A stretch of 64,000 nucleotides of DNA, from assembly GCF_019550795.1 (NCBI RefSeq), contig NZ_CP080545.1, positions 265,001 to 329,000 on the forward strand, given 5' to 3'. Numbering within the stretch: the stretch's first letter is position 1; every line of letters starts with the position of its first letter. The notes below the pieces were generated by a model. It was not told where the DNA came from. It was given only the letters and a program-made list of their open reading frames with translations, and searched no databases. Made by a program: the position numbers and the translations under genes. Below, piece after piece: positions 46,398-55,464 of this stretch. The stretch comes from Paenibacillus sp. sptzw28. GTDB lineage: Bacteria > Bacillota > Bacilli > Paenibacillales > Paenibacillaceae.

Positions 46398-47789
46398 ATG
46401 AGCTTGTTCGACGACGAATTTTATTCGACACGCGTCTCCCGCCGTACCCGCTGGGCTAACCGGGACAAGAAATCCCTTTCTTCCAGCAGCTGGCGCGGGA
46501 GGAAATGGTCAAATACAAGTATTGCACTGACGTCGTCGCTTGCGAGCGCGCTTGTGGCAGTACTGCTGTTCGGCCTGTTTACCGGATTTGACCGGGGAGG
46601 CAGCGCAGCGGCCGGGTTAAGCACCCCCGTGACTGCCGTGAAGGCGGCCGACCCGCTGGAGAAAACCATTCAAGCGGCAGCCAAAGTGAGGCCGGCCGTT
46701 GTGAGCATTATTAATGAACAGTCGCTCCCTTCTTCCGCAGACGGCAGCGACCCGGGAACATCCCCGGACTCGGGCTCAGCTGACAAGGGCAGTGACGGTT
46801 TGGCGCAGGCGGCGCTTGGTTCGGGTTTTATTTTCGAGAAAGTGAAAGGCAAGGCGCTCATCATTACGAATTATCACGTCATAGCGGATGCCGAAGCGGT
46901 GAAAGCGGTGCTGAGCGACGGCGAGACGCGTGATGCGAAAATCATCGGCAAGGATCAGATTACGGACCTTGCAGTACTCGAAATCGATGGAAAAGGAATC
47001 AGTACCGTTGCTGAATTTGGCGACTCCGACAGACTCCAGGCTGGGCAGTGGGTCATGGCGATCGGCAATCCGCTCGGCCTGAGCGATTCTCTGTCGATGG
47101 GCATTGTCAGCAAGACGAAACGGGTTATTCCGGTCTCTCTCAGCCAAGACGGCGTCTATGATTGGGAGCAGGAGGTAATCCAGATCGACGCGTCGATTAA
47201 TCAAGGCAACAGCGGCGGTCCCTTGATCGACCTGGACGGCAAAGTGGTGGGTATCAACAGTATGAAGGTCGCCGATTTCGGCGTTGAGGGCGTCGGCTTT
47301 GCGATTCCATCGGATGCCGCGATGCCCATTGTGCAGGACTTGCTTAAATATGGAAAAGTAAATCGGCCTTATCTCGGTGTGTATACAATGGATTTGCAGC
47401 AGTATTTTGCGCAGCAGGCGGCAGGGAGTGCGGGTGGCAGCAATGGTTCCGGGGATTCGGGAAATGGCGCTAGCCCAGACGCTGGCGGGAACGATCCGTC
47501 CGATTCCGGTGACGACGTGCAGATGCCTCCGCCTCCGGATTTGAAGCTGCCGAAAGACGTGAAGAGCGGTGTGATTGTGCTTCAGGCGGTCGGCCCGGCG
47601 GAGAAGGCAGGGCTCAAGTTAAACGACGTGATCGTGAAGCTGGATAAACAGCCGATCGGGAGCACGCTTGATTTGCGCAAATATTTGTATGATAACAAGT
47701 CGATCGGCGACGAGATTGAAGTGACCTTTTACCGGGATGGGAAGAAGGAAACGACGACGTTTAAGCTGGGCGAGAAGGCGGAAGACTAG
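46398..47789 (+). CDS. htrA: Membrane-anchored serine protease HtrA
   Basis: A 463-residue trypsin-like S1C protease with PDZ. Cytoplasmic basic N-terminus, one membrane helix (about 34-56), protease domain with triad His160 (TNYHVIAD), Asp190 (ITDLAVLEI) and Ser272 (NQGNSGGPL). The PDZ domain (about 320-455) is interrupted by a Gly/Ser/Asp-rich insert (about 340-375). HtrA-type proteins remove misfolded exported proteins; in Firmicutes this gene often closes the wal locus. A hairpin (GATGCC/GGCATC) sits directly before the GAGAGGAG site and could affect translation. Confidence 0.95.
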   Translation: MSLFDDEFYSTRVSRRTRWANRDKKSLSSSSWRGRKWSNTSIALTSSLASALVAVLLFGLFTGFDRGGSAAAGLSTPVTAVKAADPLEKTIQAAAKVRPAVVSIINEQSLPSSADGSDPGTSPDSGSADKGSDGLAQAALGSGFIFEKVKGKALIITNYHVIADAEAVKAVLSDGETRDAKIIGKDQITDLAVLEIDGKGISTVAEFGDSDRLQAGQWVMAIGNPLGLSDSLSMGIVSKTKRVIPVSLSQDGVYDWEQEVIQIDASINQGNSGGPLIDLDGKVVGINSMKVADFGVEGVGFAIPSDAAMPIVQDLLKYGKVNRPYLGVYTMDLQQYFAQQAAGSAGGSNGSGDSGNGASPDAGGNDPSDSGDDVQMPPPPDLKLPKDVKSGVIVLQAVGPAEKAGLKLNDVIVKLDKQPIGSTLDLRKYLYDNKSIGDEIEVTFYRDGKKETTTFKLGEKAED

Positions 47790-47951
47790 AGTTAAGAGGC
47801 GCGGAGCGGATCAGTTCGATGATAGGCGGCCTGGACTTACGTCAGGTGCGCTTGCGGGGAGCTGATCCTTTCGCATGTAAAGTGCGGAAGCGGGATTAAG
47901 GAGCTTCTTCCGTGGTTCGGGAAGATCACAGATTTGGGGGACAAGCAGCAA

Positions 47952-48119
47952 ATGTATTGTGTATGTAAAGACCATGTAGAGCTGGCGATTGATAAGTTTG
48001 TGGACGAGTATGAGGATGCGCCGGATATTGTCGATTTGGCTACAACGGCGTTCTCGGATTGGGAGCCGCCCGCAACGTGCGATCTGTGCACGAAAATCCC
48101 CGGGTATTTGGTGGTGTAG
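47952..48119 (+). CDS. CxxH/CxxC small protein
   Basis: A 55-residue protein, MYCVCKDHVELAIDKFVDEY..., with C5xxH8 and C43xxC46, the pattern of the small CxxH/CxxC family found next to rlmH in Bacillales; likely zinc-binding. ATG 47952 has a G-rich site (GGGGG) 11 nt upstream; a TTG at 47934 is less likely. It ends 3 nt before rlmH. The 160 nt before it carry a GGATCAG/CTGATCC stem (47809-47869), possibly the htrA terminator. Confidence 0.85.
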   Translation: MYCVCKDHVELAIDKFVDEYEDAPDIVDLATTAFSDWEPPATCDLCTKIPGYLVV

Positions 48120-48122
48120 CGG

Positions 48123-48602
48123 ATGCTGATTCAGATTGCGGCGGTCGGAAAGCTGAAGGAGAAGTACCTGGTGCTCGGCATTGCCGAGTACGCGAAGCGT
48201 CTTGCGCCTTACGTGAAGCTGCTGCTCACGGAAGTGCCGGACGAGCGCGCGCCGGAGACGATGAGCGCGGCGGAGGAAGCGTCTGTACGCGAGCGCGAGG
48301 GTGAGCGGCTGCTCGCGCAGATCAAGCCGGAAGCGCATGTTATTGCGCTTGCGCTTGACGGGGAGCTCTGGTCCAGCGAGGATCTCGCGGGCCAGCTCGA
48401 TAAGTTAGCCACGTATGGGCGGAGCCACGTGGCTTTTGTTATTGGCGGGAGCACGGGCCTTGCTCCCGCTGTTTTGCGCCGCGCCCAGCAGAAGCTCAGC
48501 TTCGGGCGCATGACCCTGCCGCACCAGCTGATGCGGCTGGTGCTGGTGGAGCAGGTGTACCGGGCGGTGAAGATTAATCGGGGGGAACCGTATCACAAGT
48601 GA
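48123..48602 (+). CDS. rlmH: 23S rRNA (pseudouridine-1915 N3) methyltransferase RlmH
   Basis: A 159-residue SPOUT methyltransferase that methylates pseudouridine 1915 in helix 69. [16 protein letters not shown], the SAM-knot [33 protein letters not shown] and the C-terminal YHK are all typical. It completes the conserved htrA-CxxH-rlmH end of the origin-proximal block. Confidence 0.96.
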   Translation: MLIQIAAVGKLKEKYLVLGIAEYAKRLAPYVKLLLTEVPDERAPETMSAAEEASVREREGERLLAQIKPEAHVIALALDGELWSSEDLAGQLDKLATYGRSHVAFVIGGSTGLAPAVLRRAQQKLSFGRMTLPHQLMRLVLVEQVYRAVKINRGEPYHK

Positions 48603-48816
48603 GGCGAAATTTTTGGCATTAACTGCTTGATGGGTGCGGAAAGTCGCCCCCGAGGGGGAGGGTGGGGGTGAGGCTACCTACGGGCAAGAACGCTTGGCAG
48701 GTGGCCTCATGCTGGCTGTTTCGACCCTCCAAGCATGATCGGGAGTCAAGTTGTGTTGAAAAAGAAAAATATTCAATTGCTGCTAAAGATTTTGGTCTTT
48801 AAATCGTATATTATAA
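48603..48816. other. Non-coding stretch after rlmH
   Basis: No gene is seen. It contains a CCCCC/GGGGG hairpin at 48647-48660 and AT-rich DNA near 48760-48820; no clear terminator with T run. Confidence 0.5.
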
Positions 48817-48955
48817 AAAACTCCGACGGATGAATCATTGCTGAAAATGCTTTATCTCGCCACAATGGATGTCACACGCAAATGGACAGGCCGTGTTCAA
48901 AACTGGGGTCAAATGCTGCTGCAGCTCTCCCGTTTTCTATCCGGATCGCATCGGT
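48817..48955 (+). pseudogene. IS256-type transposase C-terminal remnant
   Basis: The open segment reads KTPTDESLLKMLYLATMDVT then RKWTGRVQNWGQMLLQL, which resembles the end of IS256/mutator-type transposases (LYLA-DVTKKWT, NWG). An in-frame stop lies at 48814. One extra base near 48930 shifts the tail; the neighbouring frame continues VFYPDRIGQ. The rest of the element is absent, and no terminal repeats were found, so this is a scar of a lost insertion. Confidence 0.65.
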
Positions 48956-49111
48956 CAGGGAAGAAATCAGGTTCGAGGCGGACCGGAAAACCGTGCCGAC
49001 GTACCACACCCCGACGATATAAACCGCGATCTCTCGGCGTTCGGTAAGACGTTCGCTTTCGTGCTGCCGATGCTCGAAAGGGCAGATTCAAAGTAAAGGA
49101 GTTCCATAGGG

Positions 49112-49142
49112 CCCGGCGTCTCCAGGAGACGGCCGGGTTTTT
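49112..49142 (+). terminator. Strong terminator downstream of the transposase remnant
   Basis: CCCGGCGTCTCC and GGAGACGGCCGGG (one bulged base) around a single-base loop, then TTTTT. It now has no intact gene in front of it. Confidence 0.85.
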
Positions 49143-49177
49143 CTCTGCTCATTCAGAGTCGATAAATTTCAGCCATG

Positions 49178-49351
49178 TCATGAACCGCGAAGGGCTCCGA
49201 ACAGGCCGATCGGGCCTTGGGCGACCAGACGGGTAATCATGGCCGCAATTTCCCTCGGCGATTTCGTCTTCCCGGATTCGAACCAGTGCTGGATAATGCC
49301 GATGTCTTGCTCTTCTGAGCAAAAGACGCGACACCAGCGAATAAGGTGCAT
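49178..49351 (-). pseudogene. TetR-family regulator C-terminal remnant
   Basis: A 57-codon frame, starting MHLIRWCRVFCSEEQDIGII and containing QHWFESGKTKSPREIAAMIT and RLVAQGPIGLFG, is typical of the ligand-binding C-terminus of TetR regulators that close with V-QGPIGLF. The DNA-binding domain is missing, and sequence to its 5' side (49352-49455) belongs to the AraC gene leader. It is probably a decayed fragment left by a rearrangement. Confidence 0.5.
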
Positions 49352-49455
49352 GCGCCGAAAGGTGTGTATTGACGGTGAGGAGAGGCACTGCTATACTGAC
49401 GGCACCAAAATGGGGCGTTACTCAGCGAAAGCGGTTGCCGGACGGAGGGGTCGAT

Positions 49456-51729
49456 TTGAACAAGCACTGGTTTAAGCGCCTGCTGCTGTCGTATTTGCCG
49501 ATATTTTTAGTGATTACGTCGCTGCTGCTTCTGATTGCGATTCTGACGATCAGTGAGCTCTCGCAGAAGGCGACGGAGGAAGCCAATACGGCCTCGGCCC
49601 GACATGCGATGTCCCTGTTGGACAACTCGCTTAAGGCGGTCGACGACGCAATTCTCAAGGAGATCCAGACGAATTCGGTGCTCGGGCAGTTCTTCTACCC
49701 ACCGGCGGGAAGCAATCCTTTCTATACCACATACGAGCCCTCTTCCTTGCTTCGCAGCTTGATTACCGGGGTGCAGAGCATGCGGATCGACTCTATCTAT
49801 CTGTATCGCCTTGCGGATGGAGTGGTGCTGACCTCGAATACGATTTTGCCGCTGGATCAGTTCGGGGATCAAGCGTTCCTCGACAAATTAACGGCGGAGA
49901 ATCCGACCGATATCTGGTCGAACGAACGCAGCTATAAGGAATTCATCGATCAAGAGGCGAGCGCCTCGGTCGTATCGCTCGTTCGCAAGATTCCGCCGAT
50001 TGCGGGAGGACAGGGCTTTGTCATAGTCAATATAAGGACCAGGGATATCTCGCATATGGTCGAAGCGATCATGAATTCCAGCTACAGCTATGCCGTCTTG
50101 CACGACCGTAAGGGAACCTCGCTAATGGGTGCGCAAATGCAAGGGGCGAGGGACGATTCCGTAAATCGGAAGGCCGACAACGCCCACACCGTCGTCATCC
50201 GCTCGGATTATACCGGCTGGGAAATCCAGAGGGGGCTTACCGACGTCAGGCTGTTCAACTTCATCACTGGCTTCTCGAAGCTGCTGTTGGCAGTAGGCGC
50301 GCTTGCTATCTTACTCGGAATCGTAGCGATTATCGCCGTCACGCGGCGCAACTACCGGCCGATCGAATCGGTGTTGTCCAGGCTGAGGAACATTTCGTTA
50401 GAGAAGACTCATGAACTGATGCCGACGACCGGCCGGGACGAGTTCAAATTCATCGAAGCGGCACTCGACGATATTATGGAGCAATCCCATCAATTCCGCG
50501 AACGGCAGAAGGAAGATCTGATCTTCCGGAGGCAGTACTTTTTGGAAGAGTGGATAGAGGGGAACCGAACGATCTCCGAGAGCGAGTGGCGTGCCGAGCT
50601 GCGGTGTCTCGGCCTGAAGGATTCGTTCGAACGGCTTCAGGTGGCGGTCATCGAGCTGGATAAATACGGACAGTTTTGCCGCGAATACTCTCACCGGGAC
50701 CAATATTTATTAAAATTCGTGCTCCGCAGCGTCGTCCGCGAGATTGTGCCGCAGGAGCAGGCGCATATATGGACCGAGTGGCTGGACACCCATCGACTGA
50801 CCGTCTTGTACCAATGGCTGGAGCCGAGTGTAACGGACAATCCGAAAGAACTTGATAAATCATATCGTTATAGCGAGAATCTTCTGGAATGGATTATTGA
50901 CAACCTGAAATTCACGGTGACAATCGGGATCGGCCCTCAGGTAAGGCAAGTCGAGGGAGTGCCCGATTCCTATGAGGGGGCGCTTGAAGCCATTAAATAT
51001 AAGTCGGTGCTCGGCACAAGCCGTGTCATTGCCCATGACGAAATCGAGGGAACTCCGCTCGGGGAAACCTACTCCCACCTGCAGCTGATTCGATTGCTAG
51101 CGCAGACCTATCGGCTTGGTGACGGGCAATGGCTGAACCAATATGAGGCGTTGTTCCGCAATATCCGGGAGATGCTGTTTTCACGTGAAGATCTGCTGAG
51201 TCTGGTAAACTACCTATTGTACCATCTACAGCGTGAAATGATGGGAATGCCTCCGGAATACCAGGACGCTTGGAAAAGCGGCGCTGTCGATTCGCTGCAG
51301 GCTGCGCTGGAGCAGTTCGATACGCTCGAGGAGCTCGACCGGGAATTCCGCAGGGTTCTCTTACAGGCGGCCGAGACGATGAAACAGCTGCGCGAGAGCC
51401 GGACGTACCATTTGATCATTCGCGAAGTTCGCGCTTACATCGAGCGCCATTTTGCGAATCCGGATTTGTCCCTCAACCACTTGAGCGACGAATTCAAGAT
51501 GAATCCGAAATATGTCAGCCAATTGTTCAAAAATGAGTTCGGCGTCAAATTCGTCGATTATCTCGCGCAGGTGCGGATCGAGCACGCCAAGCGGCGGCTG
51601 CTTGAATCCGAGGATCCGGTTCAGGACGTTGCGCTCAGCGTCGGGTATACGCGCTCGTTCTCGTTCATCCGCGTGTTCAAGAAGGTCGTCGGCATGACGC
51701 CCGGCGATTATCGCAAGGAATATGGATGA
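49456..51729 (+). CDS. Membrane-bound AraC-family sensor-regulator
   Basis: A 757-residue one-component regulator typical of Paenibacillus sugar loci. TM1 (about 10-32), extracellular Cache-like domain (about 35-265), TM2 (about 275-300), a coiled/signalling middle region, and a C-terminal AraC double HTH (about 655-757) with VRAYIERHFANPDLSLNHLS, YVSQLFKNEFGVKFVDYL, and RSFSFIRVFKKVVGMTPGDY. TTG 49456 is preferred over the open extension to 49369, since GGAGGGG lies 5 nt upstream and the membrane helix then starts near the N-terminus. It precedes and probably activates the ABC operon at 51913. Confidence 0.93.
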   Translation: MNKHWFKRLLLSYLPIFLVITSLLLLIAILTISELSQKATEEANTASARHAMSLLDNSLKAVDDAILKEIQTNSVLGQFFYPPAGSNPFYTTYEPSSLLRSLITGVQSMRIDSIYLYRLADGVVLTSNTILPLDQFGDQAFLDKLTAENPTDIWSNERSYKEFIDQEASASVVSLVRKIPPIAGGQGFVIVNIRTRDISHMVEAIMNSSYSYAVLHDRKGTSLMGAQMQGARDDSVNRKADNAHTVVIRSDYTGWEIQRGLTDVRLFNFITGFSKLLLAVGALAILLGIVAIIAVTRRNYRPIESVLSRLRNISLEKTHELMPTTGRDEFKFIEAALDDIMEQSHQFRERQKEDLIFRRQYFLEEWIEGNRTISESEWRAELRCLGLKDSFERLQVAVIELDKYGQFCREYSHRDQYLLKFVLRSVVREIVPQEQAHIWTEWLDTHRLTVLYQWLEPSVTDNPKELDKSYRYSENLLEWIIDNLKFTVTIGIGPQVRQVEGVPDSYEGALEAIKYKSVLGTSRVIAHDEIEGTPLGETYSHLQLIRLLAQTYRLGDGQWLNQYEALFRNIREMLFSREDLLSLVNYLLYHLQREMMGMPPEYQDAWKSGAVDSLQAALEQFDTLEELDREFRRVLLQAAETMKQLRESRTYHLIIREVRAYIERHFANPDLSLNHLSDEFKMNPKYVSQLFKNEFGVKFVDYLAQVRIEHAKRRLLESEDPVQDVALSVGYTRSFSFIRVFKKVVGMTPGDYRKEYG

Positions 51730-51768
51730 TCCGCCGAAAATGGTGGATCAATCGTCAACCAGGTCGAG

Positions 51769-51793
51769 AGAGCCGCAGCGATGCGGCTCTTTC
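51769..51793 (+). terminator. Terminator after the AraC regulator gene
   Basis: AGAGCCGCA - GCGA - TGCGGCTCT followed by a short T stretch. Confidence 0.7.
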
Positions 51794-51844
51794 GTCTGTC
51801 TGCATCCGGTTCAGGAATGTTGAGCATCGTCCGAATCATGTTCA

Positions 51845-51874
51845 TTGACCGCTCGGCTCGGGGGCAATTATGCT
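51845..51874 (+). promoter_or_regulatory. Candidate promoter of the importer operon
   Basis: TTGACC (51845-51850), 18-nt spacer, TATGCT (51869-51874), about 39 nt before the first permease start. Confidence 0.5.
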
Positions 51875-51912
51875 AAGATCGCGAAGCAAAAACGAGCAGA
51901 AGGAGGCATGAT

Positions 51913-52866
51913 ATGCATTCGGCTTATGCACACAACGCGGCAGCTATAACCAGGGGGGCCGCCGCCAATCGACGACGTAAACGATGGAAGCAGAATATCC
52001 CGCTCCTCATTCTGTTTGCCCCGATCGTCGCATTCTTCATTATTTTCAAATATGCTCCGATGGCGGGCCTTATTATCGCCTTCAAGAACTATACCTTCTA
52101 TGAAGGAATATGGGGGAGCGATTGGGTCGGTCTGAGAAATTTCAAGCAGCTGTTCTCGAACCCGCAGACGATTTCCATTATCCGCAATACGGTATTCCTG
52201 AGCTGCTTGAATATCGTCGTCGGCTTTCCGTTCCCGATCATCCTCGCGATTATGCTGAACGAGGCACGCAGGCAATGGTTCAAGCGGGTCGTGCAGACGC
52301 TGGTTTATTTGCCGCATTTTCTGTCTTGGGTCATTGTCGGGGGAATGGTCGTTACGATGTTCGCCCAGGAGACGGGGGTCGTGAATCATCTTGTGAAAAT
52401 GTGGACGGGAGAGCCGTATCCGTTTCTGTACAAGGAGGGGTCCTGGATCGTAATCTTCGTCGGCTCCGGCATCTGGAAGGGCGCCGGCTGGGGAGCGATC
52501 ATCTACTTGGCGGCGCTGACCGCGATCAATCCGCATCTGTATGAAGCGGCCAGCATGGACGGCGCGAGCAAATGGCGGCAAATCTGGCACGTCACGCTGC
52601 CGGGGATCAGCTCGACGATCGTCGTCATGTTCATTCTGACCTTAGGCCATGTGATGGAGGTAGGCTTCGACCATGTGTTCATGCTGCAGAACTCCGTAGT
52701 TTCGAATGTATCAGAAGTAATCAGCATCTACATTTACCGGGTCGGTCTGCAGGGAGCGCAATTCAGCCTGACAACGGCGATGGGGCTGTTCGAATCAATT
52801 ATAGGCCTGGTGCTTGTGCTCACGGCCAATCGGGTCGCCCGCCGGTTCGGCCAAAGCTTGTGGTAG
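51913..52866 (+). CDS. Carbohydrate ABC transporter permease (LplB-like)
   Basis: A 317-residue permease with six membrane helices. The EAA loop EAASMDGASKWRQIWHVTLPG is near 213-233. Its N-terminal cytoplasmic tail is longer than usual. AGGAGG precedes ATG 51913. It belongs to the LplB family, which pairs with a YtcP-type permease and an LplA-type lipoprotein. No ATPase gene is local; such systems use a shared MsmK-type ATPase encoded elsewhere. The next permease begins 11 nt downstream. Confidence 0.93.
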   Translation: MHSAYAHNAAAITRGAAANRRRKRWKQNIPLLILFAPIVAFFIIFKYAPMAGLIIAFKNYTFYEGIWGSDWVGLRNFKQLFSNPQTISIIRNTVFLSCLNIVVGFPFPIILAIMLNEARRQWFKRVVQTLVYLPHFLSWVIVGGMVVTMFAQETGVVNHLVKMWTGEPYPFLYKEGSWIVIFVGSGIWKGAGWGAIIYLAALTAINPHLYEAASMDGASKWRQIWHVTLPGISSTIVVMFILTLGHVMEVGFDHVFMLQNSVVSNVSEVISIYIYRVGLQGAQFSLTTAMGLFESIIGLVLVLTANRVARRFGQSLW

Positions 52867-52877
52867 GAGGGGATAAG

Positions 52878-53753
52878 ATGAGAGATACCTGGGGAGAAAA
52901 AGTGTTCTACCGCGTCAACTACGTCCTTCTGGCCTTGGCGGCGCTCAGCTGTTTGCTGCCGATCGTTCATGTGGCGTCCGTTTCGCTCAGCGATTCCCAT
53001 GCGGTGATGTCCGGCTTGGTCTCGCTTTGGCCGGTCGGCTGGTCGCTGGAATCGTATACGGCGCTCATCGACGGTACGAATATCGTCACGGCGTTTAAAA
53101 ACAACCTCGTTATTACGGCTGTCGGCGTCGTGCTCAGCATGAGCGCGACGATCATGGCTGCTTACCCGCTGTCACGTCCGTACTTCTACTGGAGGAAACG
53201 GTTTACGCTAGCGATCGTCTTTACGATGCTGTTCGGCGGAGGCCTCATTCCGACTTATCTGGTCATCAAGTCGCTCGGATTGATCAATTCCTATGGAGCG
53301 ATCTGGCTGCCGGGACTTGTGAGCGCCTTCAATATGCTCGTACTGAAAACCTACTTTGAGGGGCTGCCGGCTGAGATGGAGGAAGCGGCCCGCATGGATG
53401 GCTGCAGCGAATGGAGGCTGCTCGCGCAGATCGTTCTGCCGCTGTCGATGCCGGTGCTTGCAGCATTGACGTTATTTTATGCGGTAGGCTATTGGAACGC
53501 GTTCATGAACGTGCTCATTTATATCAATAGTCCGGAGAAGCACAACATGACGGTGCTCGTCCAGCAGATGGTGCAGAGCCAGTCGCTGCTGCAAGAGATC
53601 AACGGCATCCAGCAGGAGGATATCAAGCAGATGACGCCGGAGGGCATCAAAACAGCGGGCATTCTGGTCATGATTGTCCCGATGCTGATCGTCTATCCTT
53701 TCTTGCAAAAATATTTCGTCAAAGGGGTGATGGTCGGCGCGGTAAAAGGCTGA
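52878..53753 (+). CDS. Carbohydrate ABC transporter permease (YtcP-like)
   Basis: A 291-residue permease starting MRDTWGEKVFYRVNYVLLAL, with six membrane helices and the EAA loop EEAARMDGCSEWRLLAQIVLP near 172-192. ATG 52878 has AGGAGGGG 8 nt upstream; longer open sequence before it lies inside the previous gene. Forms the second half of the translocation pore. Confidence 0.93.
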   Translation: MRDTWGEKVFYRVNYVLLALAALSCLLPIVHVASVSLSDSHAVMSGLVSLWPVGWSLESYTALIDGTNIVTAFKNNLVITAVGVVLSMSATIMAAYPLSRPYFYWRKRFTLAIVFTMLFGGGLIPTYLVIKSLGLINSYGAIWLPGLVSAFNMLVLKTYFEGLPAEMEEAARMDGCSEWRLLAQIVLPLSMPVLAALTLFYAVGYWNAFMNVLIYINSPEKHNMTVLVQQMVQSQSLLQEINGIQQEDIKQMTPEGIKTAGILVMIVPMLIVYPFLQKYFVKGVMVGAVKG

Positions 53754-53817
53754 AGCGAACGAATGATTGCAAAGCGGAGTATAAGCCAAATCAGAATTAT
53801 TGGGGGATGAAGGGTCC

Positions 53818-55449
53818 ATGAACAACAAAGTAAAAGCTTTATCCATAGCTGCGACAGCCATGCTCTCGGTATTGATCGCAGCAGGCTGCTCCTCGAACAG
53901 CAGCGGCAATAATATGAAGGGCGACAGCAAGGAGCCGGCGAAGAAGCCGGTCATCTCGCAATCGATTTATGATCGAGGAACGGTTCCTCCGGATGAAGGG
54001 ACGATTGAGAAAAACCGCTGGACGGACTGGATCAACGAGAATGCTCCGGCTACGGTCAGATTTACAGCGATACCCCGCTGGGAATCGCAGGCCAAGTTCA
54101 ACACCTTGTTCGCTTCGACCAGCGCCCCGGACCTCATCTTCGAGTTCGACACCAACTATCGCAACCAGCTGTACAACCAGAAGCAGCTCATGCCGCTGGA
54201 CGATCTGATCGCTAAGCATAGCACCGTATACAAGAAGCAACTGGAGCAAAATCCCGTTCTGAAAAAAATCGGCACGAAGCCGGACGGAAAGCTGTATGAA
54301 TTCGGCCGAATCGTCGGACTGTCCACGAACCACGTGCTTTACGTCCGGGCGGATTGGCTGAAGGAGCTGAATTTTGAGGTTCCGAAAACAACGGACGATC
54401 TGTACAAGGTCATCAAGGCGTTCACCGAACAAGATCCGGACAACAACGGAAAGAACGATACGTTCGGCTACAGCTTGAGCTTCGTAACGGGGTATATCAC
54501 CGACTCCATGTTCCAGAATGTCGCTTGGGTGGTCGAGGACGGCAAGCTGATCCACGACTGGGATCGGTCCAAGGCTGCAACCGCATTCAAGAAAAAGCTG
54601 TATGACGAAGGCTTGATCGATAAGGATTTTCTCGCCGACAAGAACGGGGAGAAAGCGAAGCAGGATTTCATTAACGGCAAACTCGGCTTCTACGGTGTAA
54701 ACGGAGGCGGGGGCGCTCCTGGATTACAGATCCTGGAGGCCATGCGCAAGAACGATCCGAATTCGCAAATGATCCCGATCGAGCTTCCGCAAAGCCCCTT
54801 CGGTCAATTTAGCCCGGTTATTCAGAATCCGGTACAGATGACGGCCGTCATCAACGCTTCCGCTAAAGATCCGAGAGCCGTTATGAAGTATGTCGACTTC
54901 CTCGTTTCCGAGCCTACTCAGAAGACGCTTAGTAAAGGGATCGAGGGGACTCACTGGAAAAATGGCGCAAACGGATGCCCGGAAGTCATCGTCGATGAGG
55001 CTAGACAGAAGAAAGAGCTGAGCTGGATGGGTGACTTCATTTTGCTGAACTCTTCGGCCACATGGGGCAAATGCGCGGATTTTGCAAGCACGCTTGATCC
55101 GTCCAAGCCGCTCGAGAAGGAATTTCTCGGTATCATCGATATGGCGAAGAAAGCTTATCTCGATCCAGTTCGTCCGATCGCGGAGCTGACCAGCAGCGAG
55201 CATATGCCGACGCTCCCGCAGGATCTGCAGCTGATCGTCACCAACGCGAATAAGACGATTGCTGACACGATTAACAAAGCGATTGTCAGCGGGGCCTCCT
55301 ACACGGTGGAGCAAGCAATCGAGGACGCCAAGTCGACGTGGGAGAAGTCGGGTGGCAAGCAGGTCGACGACTGGTACGCGAAGTGGTACGTCGAGAACAA
55401 GGATAAAGCGTTCCTGAAAGAAGACATGTACAAAATGCGGAATCAGTAA
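53818..55449 (+). CDS. Extracellular solute-binding lipoprotein (LplA-like)
   Basis: A 543-residue lipoprotein. The signal peptide ends at lipobox LIAAGC (Cys24), followed by a Ser/Asn/Lys linker. The mature binding domain has WTDWINENAPATVRF and ADWLKELNFEVPKT. It presents oligosaccharide to the two permeases. A G-rich site precedes ATG 53818; upstream GTG/ATG alternatives lack the signal start. It lies 64 nt after the second permease and 15 nt before the next gene. Confidence 0.93.
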   Translation: MNNKVKALSIAATAMLSVLIAAGCSSNSSGNNMKGDSKEPAKKPVISQSIYDRGTVPPDEGTIEKNRWTDWINENAPATVRFTAIPRWESQAKFNTLFASTSAPDLIFEFDTNYRNQLYNQKQLMPLDDLIAKHSTVYKKQLEQNPVLKKIGTKPDGKLYEFGRIVGLSTNHVLYVRADWLKELNFEVPKTTDDLYKVIKAFTEQDPDNNGKNDTFGYSLSFVTGYITDSMFQNVAWVVEDGKLIHDWDRSKAATAFKKKLYDEGLIDKDFLADKNGEKAKQDFINGKLGFYGVNGGGGAPGLQILEAMRKNDPNSQMIPIELPQSPFGQFSPVIQNPVQMTAVINASAKDPRAVMKYVDFLVSEPTQKTLSKGIEGTHWKNGANGCPEVIVDEARQKKELSWMGDFILLNSSATWGKCADFASTLDPSKPLEKEFLGIIDMAKKAYLDPVRPIAELTSSEHMPTLPQDLQLIVTNANKTIADTINKAIVSGASYTVEQAIEDAKSTWEKSGGKQVDDWYAKWYVENKDKAFLKEDMYKMRNQ

Positions 55450-55464
55450 GGAGTTGGGCGACAA

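Noticed and set aside
48838..49047. Intact 69-codon gene
   Set aside because: Only its first part matches a protein family (transposase end); the rest is out of frame and low in coding character.
51178..51194. Third parS site inside the AraC gene
   Set aside because: The CACGTG core is present, but the flanks (GTTTT and AAGAT) differ from parS at several positions.
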